Shown piece after piece: positions 1 through 11,532 of a stretch of 64,000 nucleotides of DNA. The stretch spans positions 62,001 to 126,000 of the forward strand of contig WTXD01000054.1 in assembly GCA_022496205.1 (NCBI GenBank), read 5' to 3'. Under the pieces are notes generated by a model, which was given only the letters and a program-made list of their open reading frames with translations, searched no databases and was not told where the DNA came from. This DNA comes from Gloeopeniophorella convolvens (Eukaryota; Basidiomycota; Agaricomycetes; Russulales). Made by a program: the position numbers and the translations under genes. Each line of letters starts with the position of its first letter. Within the stretch, counting starts at the first letter, position 1.

Positions 1-517
1 ATGCCCCGCAGCCTTATCTTGTCTGACGCCGTGGCTTCTAGGCATACCTCTACCTCGTGAACCAAGATAGATCTGCGTGGACTTGGGAGCTCGACCGTAC
101 GTCTCGCCCCGAGATCACCTTGACCCGGAATTAATTGTGCTCTGCAGTCCGCCCCGCGCATGAGAAGTGGTGAAGAATTCAGAATAAGGGTTATCCAGAG
201 GACGTAGTGGTGTACGATAGAAGCTGTGTGTAGGCCAGCAGTATACGCAGTTCGAGTGATGTTTGTTCCCAACCCGAAGGACCATTTAGACCTCTGTGAG
301 AGCTGAGACAGGGCTTTCCTCGCCACCACCAAGTGGAGATAGTAGGAGATGTCTTCGCACTTTGAAGGCCCCGGGTTTTCAGAAATCATGTTTTTAGGGA
401 CCCGGCTTCCAGATGTCCAGTCGTCACGCGTCACAGCAGGTAGAAGAGACAACAGTCATGCAGAAAGCGCATGGATAGCATACATCGAGTAAAGATTACA
501 TCGTGCATTAGAAGTAA
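1..517. other. No gene seen at left edge
   Basis: No open frame with recognisable protein content was found on either strand, and the short frames here show no family motif. The stretch lies downstream of the PRP46-like fragment, which ends at 518. A short run near 375-415 containing GGGACCCGGC resembles one near 6278-6290, too short to define a repeat. Confidence 0.5.
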
Positions 518-937
518 TCACGACATCTGCTCGGCATACATCTGCACACATGGCCTATCAGCAAGGCAATACGCACGACGCACAAGCGCAGTACGCACCT
601 TGATCGTCTTGTCCGCTCCGCCCGTGATCAGGCGCGTGCCTGTCATGTTGAACATCGAGCAGATGCCCGCCTCCGCCTCCGGCGAGCTCGGTTACATGCC
701 GTCCAACTTCTGAAACGGCATCCTCGTCACGCAGTCCCAAAATGTCATCTTGAGCCATGACGGCTGCGCATCACCACCATCAGTAAGTCCAGGAACACCC
801 CGACGGTATAGGGACGCACCGCCGGAGAAGAACACACCCTCCGAGTTGATCAGGAGCGTGTTGATGATCGTGTTGTGCCCGCCAAACGTGAACACGAACG
901 CACCCCCGGGACGCTCCCATTTATTGTCCTCTCTCAA
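518..937 (-). pseudogene. C-terminal fragment of pre-mRNA splicing factor PRP46/PLRG1 (WD40)
   Basis: Read on the minus strand, this encodes the last WD40 blades of the spliceosomal WD-repeat protein PRP46 (PLRG1 family, NineTeen complex). Recognisable pieces are GGHNTIINTLLINSEGV, then MTFWDCVTRMPFQ, then [18 protein letters not shown] followed by GGADKTIK. A probable 57-bp intron then leads to the short ending MYAEQMS and a stop at 518-520; fungal PRP46 proteins have a similar short tail. It looks broken: an in-frame TAA (about 692-694) lies between the FWD blade and the last blade, about 20 extra codons sit in the FFSGG region, and none of the N-terminal two thirds of the protein is found upstream, where family gene A lies instead. 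I read it as a decayed partial duplicate; an unusual intron in a truncated functional gene is less likely. Confidence 0.6.
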
Positions 938-1626
938 GCCATGGTGAGCACCTGGTGAGCACGTAGTAACCTCGGGTGGTCATTCGACCCATTTTCGGTG
1001 ATTTCTGGATCGGAGGTCCATAGGGATGATCAGGGGTCCTGTGGCCGCGATGGCTGAGGTCAACAATTCTCGGGCCGCTGCCGGTTCGACCACCGTCGCC
1101 ACCATCATGAACGGGGACTCGGACTCAGTTTGAAACGTGACACTCACTTGCTCGCTCCCACAATGCAGCTGGCAGACCTCCGTTCCGTGAGATGGCTTTC
1201 TGCCCACAGTATCAATCACTGCAGGCATCTCGGGTTCCTGACAGTCTCTGGTAACTGCGGTGCCGTGGTCATTCGACTCAACCTTTGAGGTGTCTCGTTT
1301 CCTCATCCACATCCAGGATAACTAATGGCCGCTTGGTGTCAATCCGCAAGTACTGAGTATACCGGAACATGTCGCCTGTGGAACTACTCTGGATCGTCTA
1401 CTCTGTTACTCGCGACGGAAGCTGATTATGCCGAACTCCACCTTCGCCTTCTTGGTGCTTTGACACGACCGTGCATTGTTCTCGCAGAAATTTGCAGTTT
1501 CTTCCTCCTGGACACATAAGGGGCAGTTTTGCGCTTGCGTCAAAGTCATTTGGTCGGTGCAAAAAGCGATATACACGCCTCACCTTCCAAGCACAAAAGA
1601 TCTTGTGGAAAGACCAGCACCCAGGG
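938..1626. other. Intergenic, includes 5' region of gene A
   Basis: A 110-codon open frame on the minus strand (980-1312) has no recognisable domain and its composition does not argue for coding. The right half is the presumed promoter region of gene A. Nothing else is supported. Confidence 0.4.
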
Positions 1627-1633
1627 TATATAA
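1627..1633 (+). promoter_or_regulatory. TATA box of family gene A
   Basis: TATATAA followed by CCA lies 40 bp before the ATG of gene A. The same GTATATAACCA block precedes gene B at a similar distance, and related TATA-like boxes precede C and D, so it is probably a conserved core promoter element of this family. Confidence 0.55.
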
Positions 1634-1672
1634 CCAAATCCTCTCATCACCGAAGTCCCATATTCACTAACT

Positions 1673-2692
1673 ATGCAGACCGCCCCTTCTGGATGCCAAC
1701 CCGGGGATGTTTCCAGGGACATCCTGGCGTACGGCTTCGTCTCACGAACATTCCACCCCTCTGTAGCAGAACGCTACTTCGCTCGACTTCTCACTGGGGC
1801 CCCACCGAACACTTCTCCGATGGATTATTACGGTGTAAGGTATATAGCGAAAGGGTGGTATGTCACGACCAACCTGCTATCTCTGCCTGGATGGTCTCTA
1901 TGGCCTTTACCCCGGAGAGGGCCAAACGCCTACGGAATGCGACCGCTGGATTGTCATATCGGAATTGGACCCCAGGGCACCATCGTGCGTCAAAGGTTGA
2001 TTGATCCCACTGCTAATCCCCTCTGGCAAACGCAAAACATCCTCGCTGCCCGTCTTGTATTCCCCATTTATTTCCCCAACCCCGGCAGTCGCATGTTTGG
2101 ATGCAGCATATCAGAGGCCCTAGGAAGAAGTGAGCGCGACAACCAACTGCACCTGTGGGGGAGCGCGGATGCAAGCTTCGACACCCGACATTCTGTACAT
2201 CTTCATATATCTGTAGGTGCACATCGTCCCTACAACAGGAGCATGGTCGTTTAACATGCACCCACAGTGGCCAGGATACCCGGATTGGTTCACCGAGGTG
2301 GATATTGCCGTGAATGGACGCGACACCGTATACGGCAGCTTACTATATCAGACCGCGCAAGCCGTTGATAAGTTTATGCAGGTGCGTATAGTCTCTCCAA
2401 CGTGAGTCACTCGGTCTCATATAGATAATCGAAACTGCCTTTTCAGTCGTCATACGGGCTAACCCCGGCAGATGGGCAAGAGATGTGGACAATCGGTCCT
2501 GGTGCCATTACACGGGACGACGTCGGGGTAGTCGGGATCATCAATATTGCGCTGCACCATTGGCAGCCGATTATCCAGCTGTCGCGGTCGGCCCTCTTGC
2601 CATGCGACAGCGATAAAAGGTGCGCTGCCATCTCCCCGTGGTATCATATCCCTAATGTGGCTAGAAGCATATCCCAGGGCGGAGTTATATAG
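1673..2692 (+). CDS. Unrecognised multigene-family protein A (3 exons)
   Basis: Member of a four-copy family in this window; I do not recognise the family. Model: exons 1673-2212, 2268-2381 and 2447-2692, all junctions in phase 0, giving 299 residues. Family marks: an N-terminal block with ILAYGF..RTFHP followed by a tyrosine-containing helix-like stretch; a central GTIVRQR block; exon 2 opening with WPGYPDW; exon 3 with a DDVGVVGIINIALHHWQPII block, matching DDVKIVGA..WQPII in B and DV.IIGAVH.SAG.WMPI in C and D. Exon 2 ends with VDKFMQ, like VDKFFR in D. Unlike the others, which stop soon after PIIQL, A continues for about 25 residues after this point, so its C-terminus is probably a read-through of a lost stop or an extension. 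No signal peptide, membrane segment or catalytic motif is evident. Next to flavin monooxygenase 1 (convergent). Confidence 0.7.
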
Positions 2693-2976
2693 CTTCCCCT
2701 CTGCCGTGGTGCCTGCTGGTACAGTAGTTCAAGCTTCAAGGTTCTTTGCTTACGGGGCTGTAATTGTATGTACATTTACTCGTAAAACGAACACGTAGCG
2801 AGATACTCAAGAGATCCTGAGACTAAGAATGGGATACCAACTACTTTGTCTACTGTCGCAAACCCTGGACTATAATACCGAGTCATTGGGTTGGTGGGAT
2901 TTGCGGAGCAGGGACATGGGCGTGGATTGAACGCGCTCATGCCCACGCGGAGAACGCGGGCAGCTGCTCCAGCGCC

Positions 2977-5405
2977 CTATCCCAGACAGTATTGACGATG
3001 GTTTCCTGAGTTGGGCAACATTAGGCACGACGACGGTATATGTAAGGGGGCGAGAGCGCGTACCGCTTGCTTCAGGAATTCTGCGGTGTCTGCACTTTTG
3101 AAGAAGGCAGCTGACACGAGAGCGCCCACCGCGCCGAGCAGAGTGGCCGTCAGAGCAATCGCGCCGCGTGACCGGCGCGCATGGCTGAGGCGCCACGCCT
3201 CCGCGCCGGGACCCGCGACCTCATAGTCCTCCCAGCGCACCTTGCGGAGCCACCAGCGCAGCAGCACGAGCGGGCCAGGGAAGGTGCTGAAGATGCGCCC
3301 GCGCGAGCCGACGCGGTACCACGACGCGCACTGCGTCCACACCGAGTCCTCGAGACGCGCCTGCAGCATGTCGTTGTACTTCTCCGTCGCGGCGACAGTC
3401 GGTGCGACGCTCGTGAGCGCGCCGGAGCGCAGTGGGTCGAGGAGCTGGAACAGGTGTGGGATCTGCGACTCCTCAGAGTAGATCACGGACGTATGGCCTG
3501 TCGTCGTGTTCGGTCCTGCACCCATGGTACACGTGTCAGCTGCGAAACACGTGAGTTAGAGTTTCGACGCGCCTTGCATCATGAAGAAGTTTGGGAAGCC
3601 GGGCACGGTGCTCCCCAAGTACGCCGTTGGCCCGCCATGCGCATCATTGTATTCTTTCAGCGTGCCACTCAGACCGCGCACGTTCAGTGGGTAGTGGTCC
3701 TGTCGATCAAACACCGGTCATAATCAACACTCAATTGCTCAGACGTGGGCCTGCGCGCACCGTGACGAAGCCAGTGCCATAGATGATAACATCCAAGGGA
3801 ACCTTCTCGCCTTGATCAAAGTGACACTCGTCAGACCTACATAATAAAGAATTACAAAGTCCTTACCTGTCACCAAAACTACGCCATCCGGCTCGACGCG
3901 GTCGATGTGGTCGAAGGTAAGGCGCACATTCTCCCGGTTCAACGCCTTCAGGTACCCTTGGTCCCGTACAATGCGCCTACATCCCAGCGCTGTGCATATG
4001 GCTCAGTGAGACAGCGATCCTGATGTAAAGAACCAACGCACGATAGTTGGGGATTATGACGTCGTGATACTTGGCGGGCGCCACCTTCTTCGCGTATTTC
4101 TCGCACGACTGTCGAATTGACATTAATGGTGAGTAAGCGGGTCCTGTGTTTTTCACATACAGACGACCACAGTCTACCGAGGAAATTACTCTTTCCTCGG
4201 AATATGACGTAAGACGTGTCTGACTGCGTATCCCGTTAACCACCATTGTGAGTAGCTTAAAGGAACGTCACGGGACGCACTACGAGCATGAGCCTGTAGC
4301 GGTACAGACGCTGCACAAGTGGGAAGTGCGCGAAAATCCACTTAGTGATCTCGCCATATGGAATGAATGGCTGTAGAGGATGCAGCATCAAACACAGCAC
4401 ACGTTGGCAAACGTGGGATTTACCGACGGCACATACCACATCGGTGTGCGAGCAAAGTTGACGACAGTTGTGGTGGGATCATTGGAGATGATCGGGATGA
4501 ACTGACATCTGGTGGAATGCCCTCTTGGTCAGAACCCATGGTCGCTAGGCCGGAGACGCCGGTAATTACTTACGCCGAACTCCCATTTCCAAGCACGCCG
4601 ACACGTTTCCCGTGGAGGTCGATGTCTTTGCGCCAGCGCGCCGAATGGAACGTATCACCCTTGAAAGAGTCCATGCCCTGCACCGTCGGGAAGCGTGGCA
4701 CTACCAGAACGCCGATGGCAGACACGACGGCAGTCGCCCGAGAATGCTGCGTCTCGCCCGTGCGCACGTCGCGCGTCTCGATCCGCCATACATTAGCCTC
4801 CGGGTCCCACTCGAGGTTGTCGACAGACATGTGAAATTTGCAGTAGGAGCGCAAACCATACTTGTCTGTAACACCCTGCAGGTATTCGAGTATCTCGGGC
4901 TGCAAGGCATGCGAGCGTTTCCAGTCTGGCTTCGGATCCGAGGCCAACGAGTAGTTGTGAATGGGCACGTCTGAGGCGCATCCCTGTAGGAGAGATCAGG
5001 GGAGCGTAGAACCAGATGTGCGAATGCTACCCACGGGATACACGTTGTCCTGTCGTAGAGTTGGTCAGCAGATGAGCGCTGAACGTGAGAACCACAGGGA
5101 ACGGCGGATTCTGGAGAACCCACGGCAATGATAGCAGACGCACCCTCCAGGTCCCGCCAATATCAGAGGCACGCTCATATATCTGCATGAACATGGATAT
5201 CCGAATCAACGACTTGACCTGGACTCGCTGGCCTGCTCACCACAAAGTCCTCAGACCCCCACTTCGTCTTGAGGGCGATGGCAGCGAGCAGACCTCCGAT
5301 GCTGTGATCCGAAATCTAATTTCGCAGAGACATCGGAAGCGGTAGCGTAGCGTACCCTGAACCAATGATGGCGACGTTGAATTCAGGATTCGACTTTGAG
5401 GCCAT
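2977..5405 (-). CDS. Flavin-dependent monooxygenase 1, Baeyer-Villiger-like, membrane-anchored
   Basis: FAD- and NADPH-dependent class B monooxygenase related to Baeyer-Villiger enzymes, which insert oxygen into ketones or oxidise heteroatoms; the substrate cannot be told. The start [17 protein letters not shown] opens the FAD-binding Rossmann fold, followed after an intron by [11 protein letters not shown]. Next come [17 protein letters not shown], and [15 protein letters not shown]. The class fingerprint [11 protein letters not shown] is present, then the NADPH-binding GVLGNGSSA. The C-terminal exon (2977 to about 3525) carries TQCASWYR, a WWLRKVRW segment and a hydrophobic stretch [19 protein letters not shown] that looks like a single tail-anchor helix. 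Many short introns. Close to a fragment at 63465-64000 and to monooxygenase 2 at 24293-26619. It converges with family gene A. I saw no clear break, but not every exon junction was resolved. Confidence 0.75.
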
Positions 5406-6817
5406 GGTCAAGAAGTGGTGGTGGTACAAGAAAGATTGAACCGGCAGGCCCTTCGAGAGTCCCCACGCTAAGAAGCATGGGGCTTGGGCCTACGTAAGGC
5501 CTGGGAGTCAATCGACGCAAGAGAAGTTCGCAGTCATATGCCAGACTGAAGCTGGAGCGCTGAAGTTCGGGCTGAACCACTGGCAATGAACCTCTCTGAA
5601 CTTTGAAGGAGGCCGAGAACCGGGAATCGGGTCCCCATTTCGGCAATAATGTGAGTCCCGCGATGTCCCGCGATGGCAAGAGCGTGATTTGACGTAAGCG
5701 CCCTACGGTTGCTCCGGCAACCGCCACCCGAGGGCCGACGCCGCCACCTGCCGCCATTCGCAGGACCCAGTCTACCCTAACTAATCCCTACCAAGCCCGG
5801 ATCCAGGCGTCATGTGGCCCCAGCAGGCCGTGTCAGAATCCTGACATCGGTAAGGGGGTGGTTGGGGGGAGGGCGGTGGACTTGGCTGGCATTGGCAAGG
5901 GCGTTGGCTAGTGGGGGGACAGAGGGTTTCGAAGTTGGGTCCAACAGCTTTGCTGGCCACAGATCGTGCCTAATGTCACGCCGGGTCACGAAGTGTGACT
6001 GAGGCACACATTGATACGACCTCGCCCTGCACTGAACCAGTTATAACTTATCAATCGGTGCTTGCCCCCAATTTTGGCCTTCCTGGCTCTTACTGGTTAT
6101 CCTTTTGAGGTTAGATACCTCAGTCTGGACAGAAATGGCCCTGAAAGGATGTTTGAGCCTTTATCCAGAGTCCGAACATCGGACCCTGTGAAAGTATAGG
6201 CCGGATCACAATCCGGACAAAATTGGGGATCTGGAGCAAATTTATCCGGACATCTGTCCCCCAAACTTATAAGTTTTGGGACCCGGCCTTGGTAGGGATA
6301 AGCCGGGGTCCTCCTTTCGCTCGTCCACGTCAGCGCCCAGTCGCCGCCATCACCCTCCATCACCATGACGCAGAAGTAAGATTGTAGCAGGAAGGATTGT
6401 AGGGCAAGACTGTTCAGTTCAAATGAGTTACCCGGCCATGCGATGCGCCGATCCCTTCCCCTGGCACTATGCCGACTGCATGTTATCTTCAAGGCCTCAT
6501 CCTTTTCTTCTCATCGAAGGGGAGCGCATACGCTACACGGGCCTCACTCCATCCTTATTGAACCCTGTGTTTGGCCGTGGGTGCATCCCAACATCGCATG
6601 GGTTGCGGTGCCACCCGGATCGCCCACCTTTGTTACAAGGTCTAAGTACGACCCAACGTTTGTTCCCCACCCGTGTGGCTAGTTGATCCGGAAGGGATCA
6701 GATTTCCACGAAAGGTAGGAATACAGTGTACGGTGACGCCCCTCAGTGCCACCGCGATGTAGCATCGTTTGTCAAGGTATACCTTTCCGCTCCGATTGTG
6801 GCGAGTACTAAGGTGAG
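5406..6817. other. Intergenic between monooxygenase 1 and gene B
   Basis: Contains the 5' flank of monooxygenase 1. The first roughly 130 bp align recognisably with the 5' flank of the copy at 63465, sharing CTTACGTAG and a C/A-rich run before the ATG. Open frames at 6097-6492 (-) and 6423-6686 (+) overlap one another and have no domain; I do not call them genes. Confidence 0.45.
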
Positions 6818-6824
6818 TATATAA
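6818..6824 (+). promoter_or_regulatory. TATA box of family gene B
   Basis: TATATAA within GTATATAACCAG, 43 bp before the ATG of gene B. It matches the element before gene A, and the bases just before both start codons (CACTAACT, CTCACT) are also similar. Confidence 0.55.
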
Positions 6825-6866
6825 CCAGTCTCCCATCGCGTCGGTGAGAAGTACCACCTACTCACT

Positions 6867-7759
6867 ATGCACCCCCCAGGCAACTCGCCGCCTGTTTGCC
6901 ACGAGGATATTCTCGTCGATGGATTCATCGCTCAAGCATTCGCGCCTGCAGAGGCAGACCATTACTTCACCCTTCTCCGTGAATCCCGGGAGGCATCAAT
7001 CGCCTCAAGGTCGTCACAATACTGGGATATGTGCTATTCGGACAATGCTTGGCATATCAGGATCAACCCATCACAAGATGCGGGGCGGTCGTCTGCTAGC
7101 AAGCAATACATGCCATGGTCCCTGTTGGACTATCATATACGGCTTTCGGAAGGAACTGTTGTTCGGCAGAGACGATCGTGGGACCGTGGTGTCTGGCCCC
7201 TTAGCAGTGTCGCCGTCCAGTCTCCCGTGTTTTTCGTCAGTCAAGAAGGCATACTAGGATACAGGCTATCAGATATCATTTCACATGGCACTGATCGGTC
7301 CCGGCTGCGCGGAGGTGACGAAATCGTCTCACTCAGTGAAGGGGGTACAATGTATGTTCGCATATGTGTGAGTGCTTGCGACTCTGCCATGTCGACTTCT
7401 CAACATGCGTATGCAGTGGCCAGGGTGCCGAGACTGGCATTGTCAGGTCTCGACAGGATGGCCGACCACGCTGGCGCATTTCATGTATCTGATCGGAATT
7501 TCTGTCTCGAGCTTCATAAGTGTGAGTGTAGCCTTCCTGGTCTCCATCTCGTAGAAATGACTGACGAGTCAGGCAGGATCCTGGCCAAGTAACGGAACCA
7601 GAACTCGCCTCGACTTGGGGGATAGTATCGATGGATCCCAATGATTCCCTCCACCCGGACGATGTGAAGATTGTCGGGGCCATCCAGGTCTCTACTCACT
7701 CCTGGCAGCCTATTATCCAGCTTGAGCGATATGTATTTTGGACTGGGATAGATATATAA
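6867..7759 (+). CDS. Unrecognised multigene-family protein B (3 exons)
   Basis: Second member of the unrecognised family, 262 residues from exons 6867-7367, 7417-7521 and 7577-7759, all phase 0. It opens with a proline-rich leader, then DILVDGFIAQAF, then GTVVRQRRSW and SPVFFVSQEGILGYRLSDI, the family's central block also seen in C and D. Exon 2 starts WPGCRDW but lacks about six residues that C and D have (the ARDETSERR region). Exon 3 contains PDDVKIVGAIQVSTHSWQP and ends FWTGIDI, close to the FWNEDE ending of D. Exon 1 is 167 codons, as in D. The intron 2 acceptor has two AGs four bases apart (7572 and 7576); only the second keeps the frame. Located between monooxygenase 1 and the Rab geranylgeranyltransferase gene. 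Function unknown. Confidence 0.7.
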
Positions 7760-8120
7760 GGGTCCCATTGTCTCTGCACGTCACCGACGATAGGCTTAGC
7801 GCGCATCATCCCTCACCCACGCCTGTCGACCGGTCCGAGGTTGCATAGTGTCCTGTACCCGGTCTCGTATTTATCAATCAATCTATTGTACTTCTGGAAT
7901 GTGGACACCCTATTGTTTGAGTCGGGCCAAGGACTGTCATTAGTTTTGAGTTTGTGTGGTGTGCAAGTTGAGTGTCGCCAGGGCTGGAGAGCTGGTACCA
8001 GTGCCACTGAGGCGGCAGCGGCGGGCGGTCACGCGGCGGCTCGAGCGCACGTCGGAAGTGCTCGTAGAGAGCTCGCGCCCGTGATTTGATGCCTCTACAC
8101 GTCACTGCACACTATCAACC
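7760..8120. other. Intergenic, promoter side of RabGGTase beta
   Basis: No supported gene. Overlapping short frames on both strands lack recognisable content. Confidence 0.5.
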
Positions 8121-9416
8121 ATGTCCGAGGTTCTCCTCACCGACCTCCACGTCCAATATATACAAAACCTAGGAAAGGTACGCAAATCGATGTAGGACTG
8201 TGCTACGATGACTGAGCCCCAACGGTGCAGAACAAGGATGATCTGGCCTACCACATGACTGCGCACCTCCGGATGAACGCGGTATACTGGGGCCTCACCG
8301 CGCTCTGCATCATGAAGCGCAAGGATGCGCTCGACGCGGAGGAGATGGTCGAGTACGTGCTGAGCTGCTGGGACGACGAGGGAGGTGCGCCTGCACCCCG
8401 AGCCTCCCGCGACATGCCGCTAACTGGCGCGACCGAAGGCGCATTCGGCGCACACCCGGGGCACGACGCTCACATCCTATCCACCCTCAGCGCCATCCAG
8501 GTCCTCGTGACGCACGACGCACTCGCGCGCGTCGATGCGCCGCGCATAGTCGACTGTACGTCCCCCGCGCGCCCTCGCGTGCCCCCGCTGAGCGCGGCAC
8601 AGTCATCTTCGGCCTGCAGCAGCCGTCGGGCATCTTCGCGGGCGACGCGTTCGGCGAGACGGACACGCGGTTCCTGTACTGCGCTGTGTCGGCGCTGTCG
8701 CTGCTTGGCGCGCTCGACCGCCTCGACCGCGAGCGCACCGTGGCGTACCTCGCATCATGCAAGAACTTCGACGGCGGCTTTGGGCGCGTCGCAGGCGCGG
8801 AGAGCCACGCTGCACAAGGTGCGTCCCGTATCCTCGAAGGCCCCTGAACAGAGTCTGATGGTGCTGCAGTATGGGTGTGCACGGCGGCACTCGCGATCCT
8901 GGACCGATTAGACGTGATCGATGTGCCGATGCTGGGGTGGTGGCTCGCTGAGCGACAGCTGCCCAACGGAGGCCTGAACGGGCGCCCAGAAAAGCTCGAA
9001 GACGTATGTCCCGTACTTGGTCATCGCATCCAGGAGCTGACGCGCTGCACGGCGTAGGTGTGCTACAGCCACTGGGTCCTCTCCTCGATGGCGATCCTGG
9101 ACAAGCTCACGTGGATCGACGGCGCGGCACTTACGCGCTTCATCCTGTCTGCCCAGGTGGACCGTCTCTCGATATCGCTTCAACATGGTTTCTTACTCAA
9201 TGGGTTACCATACAGGATCCTGATGGCGGCGGCATAGCTGACCGGCCGGGTGACATGGTCGATGTATTCCATACGCTATTCGGCGTGGCTGGTCTCTCAC
9301 TGCTTGGGTACCCCGGCCTGGAGGACCTTGACCCGGTATACTGCATGCAGGCCAGTCTCATTGAACGCTTAGGGCTCAAGAAGGGTTGGAAGGCGTTGCC
9401 GCGACGCGAAGCATGA
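8121..9416 (+). CDS. BET2: Rab geranylgeranyltransferase beta subunit
   Basis: Catalytic beta subunit of type II geranylgeranyltransferase, which attaches geranylgeranyl groups to C-terminal cysteines of Rab GTPases presented by the escort protein, a cytosolic step needed for vesicle traffic. Seven exons (8121-8177, 8231-8384, 8439-8555, 8603-8818, 8870-9003, 9058-9156, 9216-9416) give 325 residues, the usual size for the family. Diagnostic pieces: [35 protein letters not shown], the prenyltransferase alpha-alpha repeats with GAFG, GIFAG, GGFG and GGLNGRP cores, LED-VCYSHW (zinc ligands Asp and Cys) and [19 protein letters not shown] (zinc ligand His). The start ATG is well placed before the conserved N-terminal helix. 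It ends 392 bp from the stop of the convergent TFIIS gene. No lesion was seen. Confidence 0.92.
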
Positions 9417-9807
9417 ATATGCTATGGACGGAAGCTGCGAAGCTTTGTCTCGTGGCCGTCTGACCGCGAGCGGCACTCATGTATCACCATAATGTATCGC
9501 TGTAAATCTGGCTACAGTCAACGATGCTACAGTTCAATCTCACCTCAAAAGGCGGAAGAGCTCGGCAACCCCTGTCTGCCGGGCGTGCTGCCGGGGTGGC
9601 TTATTGACAAGGCTGATACCACTGCGTCGTGACACGCAAGCCCGCGGAGTTCCAGGATCCGACAACAGGCTAGGGCATAGAATGGCTGGTATGTACATGA
9701 CGTTCGCGGACCAGCACAAACACTACAGCATACAACTTCTGAAAGAGCAAGGCAGACGCAGCAACTAAACGGATCTAAACTATGGTACGAAGATGCGGTG
9801 TGGGTGG
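9417..9807. other. Intergenic between two convergent 3' ends
   Basis: Shared 3' flank of the Rab prenyltransferase gene and the TFIIS gene. No further gene or RNA is supported. Confidence 0.6.
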
Positions 9808-11183
9808 TTACGAGAACTTCCACCTGTAGCCGCAGGCAACGCAACTGTTGAAACAGACATGAGCCATGCATGGTACTTTCTGTAGAGAGGGGCGAGACAA
9901 CGCACGTTACGAATGTCTGTCGGCGATCATGTCAGCGCTCTGAGCGTAGTGAGATAAACGCAGGACTTACTGTCATCGGTTCGTCGGCGCTCCGCGTCTG
10001 CGCCTGGCGGTAGCGGCATTTCCTCTAGAATGCGAGATGCCCGTCAGCTGTGAGGATAACAAGGTCTGATGACGGCCATACCTGCTTGCACCTGCCACAC
10101 TGGAACGCGTCCGTCTCTGCCTGCTGCTCGCCTGCACCAAGAGACTCGAACAAGTTCTTCTCTTGGATCTTCCTATCGGCCGCTTTCCGCTCCTCGGAGG
10201 CCATGTCCTTCAACACGTTATAAAATCAGGCACTTACTTGTGCAATGTGGCCGCAAAATGACGAACCTGGCTGCTCATCTTCGCGAAGTCCTGGGCAGCG
10301 ACGTCACCAGAGGTGACACTCATCCGCAGTCCAGGGTTGTTTTTATCTTTGAGGTTCACAAATAGCATCCGTATCCTCGACTTGTACGCAGCAGTTGTGC
10401 CGTTGTTCTCTTTGCTCACCGCGTCTTCCACCGCACGCGCGCGCTTCAGGATCAAGTCGGAAGCTGTTGATTACGTAATCAGCTAGAGCAGAGCGTGCAC
10501 AAAGTGCCACCACTAGCAACGCACGATATTCGGACCCGAGCGCGAGCGCATCATATAGCATTTCCACACACTTATCGCGCGTCTTGTCTCCGGTGACGTT
10601 GATGTTGACGCCGTCGCCCTTGGCCGTACGCACGCCGTTAGTCGAGCTCGTCGGAGACGCTGGCGGGAGCGATGTGGCAGAAGCGATGGAGGCCTTGCGG
10701 AGGGGGGCCACTGGAGGGCTCGCCTATCAGTGCGAGTGACTTGTAGGTATGAGGAATACACGCACATGTGGGTTTCGCAGCAGCCTTGGGTGCAGCCCCA
10801 GCGGCTTGCTTCTCCTTATCGACGGCCGTCTTCCAGAGCCGCACGATCTCCTTGGCAAGGTCGGCAACCTCCTTCGTTGCGTGCGAACGAAGTTTTCCAA
10901 CGGCGAGACCAGCCTTGCTCTCCTGAAATGGTAGGGTGACAGAGGGTCAGCGGGGTAGTGCATCCCTGCACGCGACCAGATACGTACCCTAAGCACGGAC
11001 TCTGTGATCTTAGCCTCCTTTTTCAGTACCCGAAGGACATCGACGACCTCCTATGGGCACAACATTGGACATAATCAGCATACGGGGCGGAGCGAACGGG
11101 ACGGACGGGACGGGACGCACCTTCTCAGACGAGGCTTGCTGAAGTGACTTTACGAGACGTTTGAGCTCAGCGATGTCCGACAT
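9808..11183 (-). CDS. DST1: Transcription elongation factor TFIIS
   Basis: TFIIS rescues backtracked RNA polymerase II by stimulating its transcript-cleavage activity in the nucleus. Start MSDIAELKRLVKSLQQ at 11183. Domain I (LW/TFIIS N) spans EVVDVLRVLKKEAKITESVLR and the KEVADLAKEIVRLWK segment. A serine-rich linker follows. Domain II carries RDKCVEMLYDAL, AYKSRIRMLFVNLKDKNNP and LRMSVTSGDV. Domain III is the C-terminal zinc ribbon: CGRCKQRKC, then the invariant acidic pair in SADEPMTTFVTC, then VACGYRWKFS and the stop at 9808-9810. At least eight exons. The ribbon is split over four of them (10082 upward, 9971-10024, 9906-9916, 9808-9844), including an 11-nt micro-exon. All four zinc cysteines and the catalytic DE are intact, so it is probably functional. 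The gene faces the dehydrogenase gene tail to head, 350 bp apart. Confidence 0.9.
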
Positions 11184-11532
11184 GGCGCACGCTGGCGTGC
11201 TCTATCTTTGATCTAGCTATCTAGCACACCGTTCTGTACGGTACACGGTCGCAGAGCAGTCCCTTTAGTACAACGCCTGCGTGTGGCGAGACACAAGTTT
11301 GCCGCTTGTGCGAGTGCAATGGCCATTGGCTTACGCCAGCCAAACATGCGTCAACACGTGTCTTTCCCGTCCGGGCCGCAGGTGCCGCTTTTCCTCAGCA
11401 GTATTATATAATTATATGTCTGTTGCTCTGCTCCGACTCTGCCACGGCCTCCTGAGTGCGGCTCCCATGATTGATTCAGAATCAGAACCGCAGAAAGTTC
11501 CCGCACAACGCTACCTACGGCTGCCTGCGCAT
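11184..11532. other. TFIIS promoter region
   Basis: 5' flank of TFIIS and 3' flank of the dehydrogenase. An A/T run containing TATTATATAATTATATG near 11401-11417 is present, but it sits about 220 bp from the TFIIS start, so its role is unclear. Confidence 0.4.

Noticed and set aside
9560..9650. Possible tRNA on the minus strand (ACGACGCAGTGGTATC resembles an A box)
   Set aside because: No B-box GGTTCGA-type sequence at the right distance and no foldable anticodon or acceptor stem.
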